64,000 nucleotides of DNA, from NCBI GenBank assembly GCA_035236585.1, contig CP141132.1:64019880-64083879 (forward strand). The letters are read 5' to 3'. The notes under the pieces were generated by a model that made no database searches, was not told where the DNA came from, and saw only the letters and a list, made by a program, of their open reading frames with translations. Source of the DNA: Warburgia ugandensis. Taxonomy: Eukaryota; Streptophyta; Magnoliopsida; Canellales; Canellaceae. Shown here piece by piece: positions 48,290-64,000 of this stretch; within the stretch, counting starts at the first letter, position 1; every line of letters starts with the position of its first letter. The translations under genes were made by a program, and so were the position numbers.

Positions 48290-49195
48290 ACAAATTCAAG
48301 TTTCATACAGACTTGACGATAGACTTTTGCCTTTTGCTACTCCACAAAACTGCAGCACCACCAAACACAAATAGATACCCATAGTGGATTTTCCTTCATC
48401 CAAGTAACCCACAAAAATCAAAATTTGAAACCAACAAAGGAACGAGCTCATCGACCTAAAAGGTGAGCTTCATATCCTTTGTACCCACTAAGCAGCAACC
48501 ACTTGGCAACATTCCACTAAGGAACACCAACGTCACTTTGAAACTTGCTCAAAAGACCCACGACATAACTTACATTCATTTGGTACGTCTTAATATGTCA
48601 TGGTGTACATAAGAATGCCAATGACCTGAGCATATAGCTTAGACTCTATTACAAGTCTATCCTCATCATTTCATGGTGTCATCTGCTTTTTTAACTAAGT
48701 ACCTTCATAGATTAGTGAGTCCACAAGTTTCCATCCAAGTACACCAAATCTCCTGACCATACATTCAATATATGATTGTTGAGACAGACTAAGTTGCTAG
48801 ATTTTCTGTCACTTTCAAATTTTATAACTAGAATAATAAAGGCTGCACCCATATCTTTCATTTCAATCCAAGTGTTAAGCCACTCTTTGGTTTTAACAAT
48901 AATATCTAGATCATTTTCCATCAATAGTATGTCATCTACATGCAATGACAATAAAAACATATTCTCATTGACAAAGGAGTACACATAGTGGTGAACATCC
49001 TAATTGATGTAAATGTAGAAAACCAAAGAGAAAGTTTTTTGATAATTGATTCCCTCAACTTTAGTAAAGCTCTTGACTATAATTCTAGCCATGTGCTTAT
49101 CAATGGACCATCAAGTTTCATTTCCCTTTTGAAAATCTATTTGCAACCAATGGTACTTTTGCCTAAAAGTAGGTCATCATACACCTAAGCTTGGT
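48290..49195 (-). pseudogene. Ty1/copia pol fragment (RT and RNase H), minus strand
   Basis: Conceptual minus-strand translation gives, in order, an RT start ('IGCK-IFKREMK-DG', 49140 down to 49080), the catalytic 'LHVDDILLMENDLDII' box (about 48940-48900), 'TKEWL---EMKDMG' (48880-48840) and then RNase H-side blocks ('YVVGLLSKFQSD' near 48540; 'FGGAAVLWSS' near 48350). This is the copia arrangement. Stops and frame changes are frequent; only 48712-48984 (90 codons) stays open. No LTRs or integrase are identifiable. Confidence 0.85.
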
Positions 49196-49437
49196 TCTTT
49201 TTTATATAATTTGTTTTCCCTTAATGGAACCATTTATTAACATATTTTACATTTACTACTTAGAAACAACTTTGAGGATCATCATCTACCATGTAAAATC
49301 TTCTTCACTTGTAGATTCCCTTGTCTTTCTCTTTTTCCCTCCTATCTTCTCTCCATTCCTCTCTCATTTCCCACTCTCCACTCCATGATTTCTTTCTACC
49401 TACTCACTAGCTCATAAACATATGCTTCTCTCCATTC

Positions 49438-49445
49438 TATAAATA
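49438..49445 (+). promoter_or_regulatory. Possible TATA box, probably LTR
   Basis: TATAAATA in a CTATAAATACCC context after a long pyrimidine-rich stretch and 190 bp before a minisatellite. It looks like an LTR U3/R boundary, but no LTR ends were found. Confidence 0.35.
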
Positions 49446-49614
49446 CCCAATCTCTCATATACAAAAAAGGGAAGATAAAAAAAAACATAGAAAAGAAACT
49501 CTTAAGAATTGGATATTTGAGTCTACAAAAGAGTGTCTTGTCAAGGTAATGGAAGAGTTCCATTCTTCTTTTTCTTCTTCTTTTTTTTTTTTTCTAGCTT
49601 TGTATACACATCCA

Positions 49615-49945
49615 TTCTTTTTCAAGAACGTTTGGTTCTTCTCCTCTCTATGCCCGTCAATTTCTTTCCAAGAATGTTTGGCACTTCTCCTCTCCATGCT
49701 TATCTATTCTTGCTTCAAAGTACATTTGGTGCTTTTGTCTATACCATCTTTTGTTGCTTTCAAGGATGTTTGGTGCCAAATGGTTATGCCCTTCTATTCT
49801 TACTATCAAGGATGTTTGGGTCTAAATTGACATGACCATCTATTCTTGCTTTCAGGGATACTTGGTGCCAAATCTTGCTTTAAAGATGTTTGGTGCTTAA
49901 TTGTTACTTTTGTTCTTCCTATTACAAGGATGTTTGGTGCTCGGT
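49615..49945. repeat. Minisatellite, unit about 46 bp
   Basis: Eight copies of 'tctattcttgctttcaaggatgtttggtgc'-like units; the 'atgtttggt' word occurs at 49628, 49674, 49722, 49766, 49812, 49859, 49886 and 49930, with spacings of 44-48 bp and one short copy of 27. The overlapping open frames at 49533-49835 follow from the repeat and are not genes. Confidence 0.85.
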
Positions 49946-50660
49946 GTTGATTTTCTCTTCATGTAATCTTGACCTTGAAAGAAACTCTAAAAATCATAAA
50001 AAGAGAGTCCAAATTTTATGAAACAGAAATAATTGGTGGCCCCTTCCTAAATTAAGTGGGTGGCCATAGTAAGGTTCCTCAATTGATATATGAGACTCTT
50101 CACAAGTTGAAATTCTCAAAAGAAATACCCCACAGAAATAAACAAATGTTGGGCCCCACCATAACCATAAAACAGTTCCCCTCCTTTTAAGGAAAATTGA
50201 TTTATAATAAAAGATTTCCAACAAGTGGGCCCCCACCACAAACAAAAATGGCATCCTTATAAGAAAAATTGATTCATAAATGGACCTTGCCTTAAAATAT
50301 GGAAGATCAATCTAAAACATGAAAAGGCTTTGGAAAAGTCAAAATTCTAAATAGGCTAATAGTGCTTGCTCCCAAAAGAACACAAGTGACTCATGACTCA
50401 AGCTTAACCAATAGATGGCTAGGTTAGGACCTTGCCTTCTAAAAATTCAAATTGCCTATGACTTTAGCCCCACCCACCCACCCACAACATGTTGTGTAGA
50501 TTATGAGCATTGCAAATATTCATTACACAAAATATGCTCCTAGAAAATACAAATGGGTAGAGGATGGCTCTTATTTTTACCTTTTACTACTCTAGAACTA
50601 TTTGACCCAACAACCCTTAAATCTCTACTCTGGATTATCCTCCTTTAAAACTCACCTCAC

Positions 50661-55522
<4,862 letters not shown>

Positions 55523-55524
55523 GA

Positions 55525-55555
<31 letters not shown>
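55523..55555. repeat. (AAAT)n microsatellite
   Basis: About 8 tetranucleotide units. Confidence 0.93.
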
Positions 55556-58500
55556 GAAGAGTTTTTCTCCTAAAAAATTGTCAATTTTTATAAGATTTTT
55601 GGATAAAAGATAGGATGCAGTAAATGTGATAAATATGGAAATTTAGAACCTTGGTTGAAGCCAAAATTATTGGAGAATTTGGAGAACATGTTCATACAAT
55701 AATGTGTATGTTGACCTCATGATTGTAAATGGCACTTTTGTTATTACTAGAATATTAAGATTTTGATTGGTCTAATAATTTGTGTTTATTTTCTCCAAAA
55801 AGTCATGAGGTAAGTTGGAGATAGAAAGAGAAAAGAGAGAGATGATCTCAATCACATGTGGACCTTCTATTAAATGGATAAATCCAATAGACTAATGATT
55901 AGTCAAATTGAGATTGGATTTGAAATCCGGCCACCTAATCATTACCATGCCCAAGAAAATGGTAGTGAACAAGTGGAGTTAGACAAGTTGAAATGTCCTG
56001 AGTATTCCTTAGTTTTCATATGATTGTTAAGGATGTCCTTGACAGGTTATAACTTATTGAAATGCCAATATGGTAGTGCAGATGTTCTTAATAAGAGGTT
56101 GGAGAGGGAAGCTGAGGTAGAAGTGGATGGGATATGATGCATTCCACTCTTTTAAGAAGGAAAAGGGTGGAAAATTCGTTTGCTAATTTTATTGTGGCTT
56201 CATATACGGTGGATGAACATATTTTCACTTGGAAAACATAGATTATGGGAGGATTGTTTGTGCACTTACCAAAAGATCATGAGAGGATTGATTGTGTTTA
56301 TGCTTGGAGTAGAGTAATACATATTGCTCAGTCCCCACATGATACTAATAGTGTCAAACTTCTTATGGCTTGAGCATGGGCCCTATTGTATCAAAGCACT
56401 AAAATTTTTACCTAAAAATATATAAATTACATAAAAAAGTTCTAGAAAGGAACATAAAGTGCAATAGGATGATGCATAGAGGAAGACAACAATGTTAAAT
56501 TAGGAATTATAGGTGATTAGTGCCTCTATAGACTAATGATTTGATGAGAGGCCTATTGCCTTAGTTAATCGATACTTTTAACTAAAGGGAAATGACCTTT
56601 TAGACTTCAAACTCTCTACACTAACAAGAAAATAATGGGAAAACTTGCCATTTTATCTCCATTAAAATTTCAAAATATCCACCCTATTTCATACACTTGT
56701 CATTTCTATTATCTCTTTTGACTTCTTTCTACTTGACATGCACCGGATATGGCACCACCCTCATTGCCATCCTAGAATCAACCTCTGAGAGGCATCCAAT
56801 AAACAAACATTTTGGTTCATCACCCTTTCATAGCAAGATCCACTTGATCAGTACGTATGATCATTGAATTGGAAGTGCTCATGTGAATGTCTTGCTATAG
56901 ATGGGCCATGTCCCTAAAACCACATATATGTATGATCCTATGATTGTCTTTGCTGCTCTATTTTAGAGTTTTAAGCAAACCCTCATAAAAAGTGATGGTA
57001 TCATAATATCTTAGAAAGTACCCCTTAAAAAATTATCACTTTAGTTAGGTTTTACTCTCTTTGAACGACTCTAAGTTTTATTGGCAAAGGCCTGAAAAGG
57101 CTACTAAATAAACAAAAAAGAATCAAAAGTATAATAGGAGTGGGGACACAATTCAAGGGATTATTGTCCAAAACAAATCAAGAATCCCATAAAGCCTTGA
57201 ACAAGATCAAAGATAAAAAGAATGTTAGAATTGTTTGAATTTAAAATAAATTGGAGGAAGATGTCCAAGATTTCTAACAATGAATGGTGTCCAAGAATGG
57301 GCTCATGGACACCTTGTCTAGCAAGTACATCTGCATCCTTGTCCCCATATCTCAAAGTGTGAACTTAGGAAATGAGATCTAGTGAAACAAAAAATCACCT
57401 CATCAATAAACTGATGGGTGGTCTTTTAGCTAAGGCAATAGTGTTAGCTAAATCTCTTTCTACATTGAGATCTTGAGTGTGCATGGAGAAATAGATTTTA
57501 TCCTTAGTCTGCTTCAACTCATGTCTAAAATTGAATTCCACTGTCAATTTGTTCACTAGTCATGTGAAGAGTAGTGCCTCTTATACTACAAATCTCATAT
57601 AGTCATTCCTCTTCTCACTGATTTTGCTATGCTATAAATAAGCCATTCTCCGTCTAACTATTCTTAACATTTAATATGTGGCCTCCAGACAAATGATCAA
57701 GAAAGAAAAAACAATGATGGTTTACAATCTTCCATTATACCAATACATAACAACTTTTATATGACACTCTTGTTGCCCTTTTTCCCATCAGAGAATTGTA
57801 TGAAGATGATGAACTCTTTGTAACATATATTTATTTCTGTCAAATGAGCTAATGTTATGCATTGTAAAAATAACTTAGCTCATAAATGGCACTCCTTTTC
57901 TTCAAATAAAGTAGTAGGTGAATTGAAGTGGAGGACTGTTTTTAGTTGAGTTTCATGTATGCATTCTAAAAATGACACTAACGCATTTTCCTTGTCTCTT
58001 TATGGTAGAGATTTATTTCTCTTAAATGAACAAACAAATATGAATCAACAATCGTAACTTTGGCTCGGACATTACGATACACTTGAATGCATGGCACTCC
58101 ACTAGTGAACATTTTAGATGAGATCCAAATCCACAGTATTTTCACTTTTGCATTGGTTCTCAAAATTTTCTAATTGTTAATTGTCAAGGCAGCAGTTAAA
58201 GTGCTAAAGTTCAATACTTGTTGACCACTATTTGGTGATTTGCTTGCCGATCAATGGTTTGCATTCACATAACAAGAGGGGTCTACTTGATCTCAACCAT
58301 TGTTTTGATACCTCCAAAATCATTTGCAAATAAAAGATGTTGGGAATGTTAAAGTCATATGAAAGAAAAGGTATGGGCAATTTCATCATTCTATGAAATT
58401 GATGGCTTGTAAGCAAGATTGGACTTCAATGTGGAATCTCTTATAAGGAGATACGTGTCTAGACCAGAATATAACTTTCCTAAACTAAGGCAACAAATAG

Positions 58501-59376
58501 AAAGCGATCACAGATTGAAATGACATAACCCTCTACAACTCCTACACAAATGCAAAATGACGTAGATTATCTACATCTCTAGACCTATGTTTCATCAATT
58601 TTTAATCTCTACTTGATACGTTGGGCAAACTTTGAAGAGGGTGTTTTGGTAATTTCAGTTAATCAGTGAGATTGTGAGGGTTGTTGATGTGGAAAAGTTG
58701 GACACACGAGCTCTGAGACGTCACAAAACATTCCACGTGTCCTTGAGCGAAACCCAGCCAAGCCGAAGAGTGAAATTAAGTGGCTTGAGCTTTCGAATGG
58801 AATTCGTTCTAATTATAGAAGTGTCAGTTTACATTAAACCCCACTTACCTAACTATAGAAATGTCAGCAACGTTAAATACATGCCATTGTGTCACTGCAT
58901 CAGGTTACCACTTTTTGTGGAGCCTACTTTAGCAACCTTTTCATGATTTGGCACATTCATATGAGGTAAAGTTTCAAACATTAAAAGGGTAAAAAATATA
59001 TTTGAATAGATAATTGTAGCATCTCCACTTAATTACAAAGTTTGTAATTTGTTCTATTTTTTAATTACACATTTTTAAATGATAAATCGTTTAATCTATG
59101 TGTTTTTTTATATCTATTACACATCTAAACTAGAACGAATCACATAAATGAACTGGATCATGCAAATGTAAGCTTCATAAAAAGTGGCATCGAGTGGTCT
59201 CACATCTGGTGAATATTTCTCTGACTTGGATATTCTATGGTTATTATTAGTATTTATGCCTAGTGTTAAGTGTTAGGAAATGCTAGTGGGACTCAATTTA
59301 GATAGGCCCACCTTTGGCATTCATCTTGTTCGACCTACTTCTTTAGACTACCTAAAAAATTTATCTCCATTGGATA
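55556..59376. other. AT-rich intergenic DNA, no gene seen
   Basis: The minus open frame at 57161-57355 contains 'DADVLARQG', reminiscent of the end of a LINE RNase H domain, but surrounding frames do not support it. 58674-58946 (90 codons, plus) has no recognisable domain. Confidence 0.5.
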
Positions 59377-59569
59377 CATCATCATCAAGACCCTATCTCG
59401 ATTAGAGGCCGCTCACATGAATCTTGTTCATCCAATCCCCTCTATTAAATATCATGGCTTTATTTGGTATCAAAGTTTTTAAATATTTTCTCATCACTTT
59501 TACCCACGTTCTTTTAGGTCTTCCCTTGCCCTTTTAGAACGTTCAACTTGCATCACCTCTCTCCTTTGG
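59377..59569 (-). mobile_element. RTE-type LINE, 3' end (left part of a split copy)
   Basis: On the minus strand it runs from the conserved C-terminal coding end to a GATGATGATG tail. It is continuous with 61912-64000 once the family R LTR and one copy of ACATG are removed: across the join the minus strand encodes RLRWFKHVQRR, the conserved C-terminal motif of plant RTE ORFs. Confidence 0.88.
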
Positions 59570-59574
59570 ACATG
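59570..59574. repeat. Target-site duplication ACATG, left copy
   Basis: Abuts the TGTTAA start of the family R LTR; identical to 61907-61911. Confidence 0.92.
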
Positions 59575-60826
59575 TGTTAAGTGTTCAATTTTGGTCAAAA
59601 TACCCCTAATTTAGTGTTCAATTAGAGCATCTAGGCCATTAATTTGAAGATTTTACATAAAATATTTTATTTTAGCTTTAATTGGTCATCAACCATTGAA
59701 TTGAAAGATTTAGTGGTCAGATGATCATTAAAGCTAATTAGATAAATACTGAACAGTTTAGATGATTCTAATTGGGTCCTGTGCATTGCAGATCAGTCAA
59801 CTCAGGTGTGGACGCTCCAGATCGAATCAAGGATATTAGATGGAGATCAGATGAAGTTTCATGGAAAAAAGAAGACTTTGAAAAGTCCTAGTACAGGACA
59901 AAGTTGAAGACTTGTAGAGTTCTAGCAAGTCTAGAATTCTAGTGGACCCCACACACACACTCTCTCTCTCTCTCTCTCTCTCTCTAATCCTTCTTCTTTT
60001 TTTTCTTTTTTTTTTCTCTTTCTTATCTCTCTTACCTATCTCCTCTTCCTTCTCTTTCTCCTCTCTTTTCTCTTATCCCTCTCCTCTCTTTTCTCTATCT
60101 TTTTCTCCTTCTCTTATCTCCCTCTTTTTCACGTGTTTCTCTCTCCCACTTCTTATATTCCCCTTCTCCACTCCCCTTCTCCATGATTTTTCCCTTTTGG
60201 GAGGCTGGGCAGCCAACTTTCCCTCTCTCCTCTCTCCTCTCTTTCCCTTACTCCCTCTTTCCTCCCTTCTTTCCTTTTTCCTCCCCATCATCTTCTTCTT
60301 TCCCATCACCGTCGCATAGCATTTCTCTCTCTATTTCTGCTCTGTTATTTTTCTTTCACACCACTCCCCATCACCGTGCTCCCTTCTCCATTTCTCCTCT
60401 CTCCCTGATTCCTTCTTTCTCTCCATCTCTCCCCCTCATTCTCTCTTTCTTCTTCTCTATTCTCTTCTATGCATATCTCTCTTTGCTCCCTCTCATTCTC
60501 AATCCCCTCCTCTCCCAACGTTTTCTTCCCTTCCCATCTCTCTCTCCACCTTCCATCTCTTCCTCTTCTTGGACGGATGTAGAAGGCCAACTCACCCTAG
60601 CATTCTCTCTTTCTCTGCTTCCTAATCACTGCACTCACCCAGCAGAAGTCTCCTTCCTTTGCATCTGTCTCCCACGCTGCCCAGCACCGACTAATATCCC
60701 CATCTCCACCGGTTTCCTAGTTTCCTCTCCATCTCCATTGTTCTCTCTTTCTCTCTCCTTTGCTTCCCATCAGACCTACTGCTAGGCTGGCCATAGGTGC
60801 GTGACACACCTAGAAGGCTTGGCATC

Positions 60827-60828
<2 letters not shown>

Positions 60829-60903
<75 letters not shown>
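60829..60903. repeat. (CT)n microsatellite
   Basis: About 37 CT units inside the family R solo LTR. Confidence 0.96.
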
Positions 60904-60905
<2 letters not shown>

Positions 60906-61342
60906 CCCAACTTCACCGGATTGAGCTCCCTCTACATCACCGGGTTGTTTGCTCCACCCTGCATCTCTATTGCCCAAATTTCACTAGCCAGCACACAGAT
61001 TGGTGAACTTTCAACACCCATCCATCCTCTGCTTTTCATTTTCCACCCAAACCAGCACAGACCAGCCGGATCTCCATCACACCCAAACCAGCACCAGGTT
61101 TCTCCACTGGTCGGATCGTGTCCCATCTCTTCTCCGAGTCGGACGGTCCTGGGGAAGAAAACCCAGAACGGGTTTTCTCCCATATCTCCTCTCCTTCCTC
61201 TCTCTCTCTCTCTCTCTCCCTCCTTCTTCTCCTTTCTTCTTCCCCATCTTCTCCTCCGGTTCCTCTTTCTTTGCTAGCTTCCACAGTCACCGGACGTCCT
61301 GGGGAAGGAAACCCAAGTCAAATTTCCTCTCATGTTCTTCCC

Positions 61343-61382
61343 TTCTTCTTCTTCTTCTTCTTCTTCTTCTTCTTCTTCTTCT
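61343..61382. repeat. (TTC)n microsatellite
   Basis: About 13 units inside the family R solo LTR. Confidence 0.95.
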
Positions 61383-61906
61383 CCGGTTTTCATGGTTTTC
61401 ACCTGGTTTTTCGTTAAAAACCAAAAACCCAGGAAAAGTACAATTCTGCCCTTGGCAAATCTCAGGAATTACCAACATGTCCCCAGTTTAATTCCTCTTC
61501 TGTCCCAGAGGAAATTCCATTTGTGTCCCTAGAAGAATTCCATCCATGTCCTTGATTTAATTCCAACTGTGTCCTCACTTTAATTACATCTATGTCCCGG
61601 TTTTGTTTTATTTACATTTTGACTATTCATGGACAGTGCAATCCAAGGACAAGCTTATCCAGGACGCCTTTTAGTTTTATTTTCTGTTGTCTTTTTAATA
61701 AATAATTGTGCAAACTGCAGAAATTGAATAAATTTGGATTTTAGTGTATTCTTAGTTTATTTTTAGTATAGTCTTTGTTTTTATTCTTTTGTTAATTGAA
61801 TTTTATTGAAAACTCCATCATTTTAAATTAAGTCCTCGTGGGATCGACCCGTACTTGCATAAGCTACACTACAATAGCCCGTGCACTCTCGGTTAAACAA
61901 TCAACA

Positions 61907-61911
61907 ACATG
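61907..61911. repeat. Target-site duplication ACATG, right copy
   Basis: Follows the CA end of the family R LTR; identical to 59570-59574. Confidence 0.92.
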
Positions 61912-64000
61912 TTTAAACCATCTAAGTCTAATCTCTCTTATCTTGTTACCTATTAGTGGATACTCCTAAGTTTCCTCTAATGTTTTCATTTCTAATTCTA
62001 TCTTTTCTTATCTTGCACTCATCTAGGTCAACATCATCATTTTGGAGATGCTTATCATATGTACATGTTGTTCCTTAACTGCCCAACACTCTGATCCATA
62101 AAGCATAGCTGGTCTTATAACTATCCTTTAGAATTTTCTTTTAGTTTGAGTGACACTTTTCAATTACACAAAACACATGAGGCGCTTCTCCATTTATTTC
62201 AACCTACTTGGATTCTTTAGGTAACCTCCTCAATCTCTCCTCTCTCATGAATTATCGATCTCAAGTATCAAAAATGTTATTTTAGAGGGACTTCTTGGTT
62301 ATCAATCTTTATTGGTGCACCATTCTTACTTCTCTCTTTGCTAAAATTGTGTTCCATATATTATGTCTTAGTTCAGCTAATTTTAAATCCTTCAAATTCT
62401 AATGCAGCTCTTTATAACTCTAACTTTGTGTTTACGCCCTCCCTTGTCTTATCAATCAAAACTATATCATCTGCAAATAACGTGCACCATGAAATCTTCT
62501 AGTGCAGATGTTTTGTTAACTCATTCATAACTAAGTTGAAAAGGCACAATCTCAATGTTGATCCTGTGTAATCCTATAGTGATAGGAAAATCACTAGTTT
62601 CTCTGCTAGTGGTCCTCATATTTGTTACCACTTTATATACTCCCATGAAACTGCTTTCTTGCCCAACACCCACCATATTAACTCACTAGGGACATAAGCT
62701 TTTTCTAAGTCCATAAAGACCATGTAAAGGTCCTTCCTTATCTCACTATATTTCTATTTTAATTGTCTAAGTAGGAAAATAGCTTCTATGGTAGACCTCT
62801 TCAAGCATGAAATTAAACAAGTTATCCATTATGCTCATCTCATCCTGCAGCCTCTTCCCGATCACTCTTTCAAAAAGTTTAATGATATGACTCATAAGTT
62901 TGATCTCTTGATAATTAGTGCAACTTTGTATTTCTCATTTATTCTTATAAATTGGTACAATAGAACACTTCCTCCATTCATCTGACATTTTCTTTGATTT
63001 TACAATCTTGTTGAATGACTTTGTCTAACCAAACTACTCTAGTATTTCCCATATACTTCCAAACATCTATTGGTATATCATAATGTCCAAAGGCCTTTCT
63101 TGATTTCATCTTTTTCAATACATCTTTCACCTTAGGTATTCTAATCATACGATCATATCTATAATGTCTACCATTATTTGGGTATACAATACTTTAAATT
63201 TCTATATTCTCATAGTAATTATTATTTAGCAATTATTGAAAGTAAATTTACCATCTTTGTTTGATCTCATCATCTTTAACTAATATCTCTTGGTCATCAC
63301 TTCTAATATACTTGATGTAATCTAAGTCCTTACTTTTCTTTTCTCTTACTTTTACTAGTTTAAACACATCTTTCTCATCTTCTGGTGATCCTAATCTTTT
63401 ATAAAGATCATCATGTGCCTTGAGTTTAGGCTCACTTACTACTCTCTTAGCAACCTTTTTAGCATTCTTATATTGCTCAAAGTTTTCGTTATTTTTAGTC
63501 CTCTATCATGCTTTAAAATACACTAGTTTCTTTTTAATAACTTTTTACACTTCTTCACTCCCTACCAAGTTTTCTTTATTTGTTGCTTTTTACCTTTAGA
63601 TACTCTTGGGTAATCTTTTACCACTTTCTTAATGGACATGGCCATATTAGTCTACATGGTGTTTACTTCTATTTTATTGTTTTGGTTTCCTTTTATTATC
63701 AACTTGTTTGTAAATGATGATATCCTCTCTCCTTTTAAATTTCACCATTGAGTTTTTGGATACCTATTAAGTTCATTTCCTTGCTTTCATACTTTAATAT
63801 ATATACCTATAACAATTAATCTATGTTGCGAGGTTAGACTCTCACAGATTATCACCTTACAATCCTTACACATTGATCTTTCGGTATTCTAAAGTAAAAA
63901 GAAGTCTACTTAGCTTTTTATATAATTCACTTTTAAAGGTTATTAAGTCATCTCTCTTTTTAAAGAATGTGTTTGCTATAACTAGGCTATATGCTAAAGC
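61912..64000 (-). pseudogene. RTE-type LINE ORF2 (endonuclease end, reverse transcriptase), minus strand, continues past window
   Basis: Conceptual minus-strand translation from 64000 down follows a plant RTE protein. It begins with the end of the AP-like endonuclease ('NTFFKKRDD', 'CKDCKV', near 63990-63840), then a Lys-rich linker. RT follows: 'KKMKSRKAFGHYDIPI-VWKYMG' near 63110-63040, 'RKCSIVPIYKN' near 62970, 'LFERVIGKRLQDEM' near 62860, 'VFMDLEKAY' near 62720, 'LFADDIVLID' near 62480-62450. After it comes the C-terminal 'IRPAMLYGSECWAVKEQ' block near 62110. Several stops and frame shifts make it inactive. The 3' end lies beyond the LTR at 59377. Confidence 0.9.

Larger units (their letters stand above)
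59575..61906 (+). mobile_element. Family R solo LTR (2,332 bp)
   Basis: It starts TGTTAAGTG and ends AATCAACA (TG..CA with matching TGTT/AACA tips), flanked by ACATG on both sides, inside an RTE LINE. The interior holds (CT)n tracts at 59958-59985 and 60829-60903, a long pyrimidine-rich leader-like region, a (TTC)n run at 61343-61382, and near the end 'gtgggatcgacccgtacttg' and 'ctacactacaatagcccgtgc', a pattern seen at the 3' end of plant gypsy LTRs of the Tat/Athila kind (assignment tentative). No pol is inside. Long open frames (59942-60319, 60183-60785, 60801-61491 and complements) are compositional. Confidence 0.9.

Noticed and set aside
49533..49835. Two overlapping 93-100 codon frames
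   Set aside because: They fall on a 46-bp minisatellite and a T-run; 46 is not a multiple of three, so successive units are read in different frames.
57161..57355. DADVLARQG segment resembling the end of a LINE RNase H
   Set aside because: A single short motif; upstream minus-strand translation shows no supporting RNase H blocks.
59942..61491. Ser/Leu/Pro/Phe-rich open frames up to 200 codons
   Set aside because: Pyrimidine-rich leader-like DNA within a solo LTR has few stop codons; the residues simply reflect composition.

Overview
The window is nuclear DNA from a flowering plant. The clearest signs are a three-exon gene for a plant-specific SHAQKYF-type MYB-related repressor with GT..AG introns, decayed plant Ty3/gypsy chromodomain retrotransposons, a Ty1/copia fragment, a plant RTE-type LINE, copies resembling the angiosperm Au SINE, and long (TC/GA)n microsatellites in AT-rich DNA. 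I cannot name the species. Large Del/Tekay-like LTRs together with Au-like SINEs would fit a lineage with a repeat-rich genome, but that is inference.

Layout. 1-7.3 kb: a ~57-bp minisatellite, a TC/AC microsatellite and LTR-derived DNA, into which a complete 3.18-kb solo LTR (2242-5422, minus orientation) inserted with a clear CAAAG target-site duplication. 7.5-10.1 kb: a badly decayed gypsy pol (RT end, RNase H, integrase, chromodomain) and the start of its 3' LTR. 10.1-11.4 kb: a partial copy of a second LTR family ('family R'). 11.4-14.5 kb: an LTR of the Del/Tekay-like family on the minus strand. 14.5-20.1 kb: a better-preserved chromovirus-type pol with its 3' LTR (17634-20101). 20.1-26.0 kb: more LTR-derived DNA with two minisatellites and a dispersed direct repeat. 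26-33 kb: intergenic DNA with SINE and RTE fragments and the upstream region of the MYB gene. 33.0-38.5 kb: the MYB gene, the only intact host gene I can support. 38.5-59.4 kb: mostly featureless AT-rich DNA with a possible foldback element, a 210-bp tandem duplication, a SINE dimer, a copia fragment and a 46-bp minisatellite. 59.4-64 kb: an RTE LINE on the minus strand split by a 2.33-kb family R solo LTR (59575-61906) with a perfect ACATG target-site duplication.

The MYB protein (340 aa) has an N-terminal CCHC zinc knuckle, a KLFGV-type motif, one MYB repeat containing SHAQKYF, and a C-terminal half with EAR-like leucine motifs. This is the architecture of rice MYBS3 and Arabidopsis KUA1/MYBH, which repress transcription through TATCCA-type elements. 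Its upstream region has four G-box cores and TATCCA hexamers, two of them inside a 120-bp tandem duplication, so feedback or sugar/light/stress control is plausible but untested.

I found no new multi-gene system. The most informative observations are structural: two solo LTRs with exact target-site duplications, a datable nested insertion whose empty site restores a LINE reading frame, a pol region flanked by LTRs of one family in opposite orientations, microsatellites carried inside LTRs just downstream of a TATA box, and the duplicated TATCCA-bearing promoter segment.
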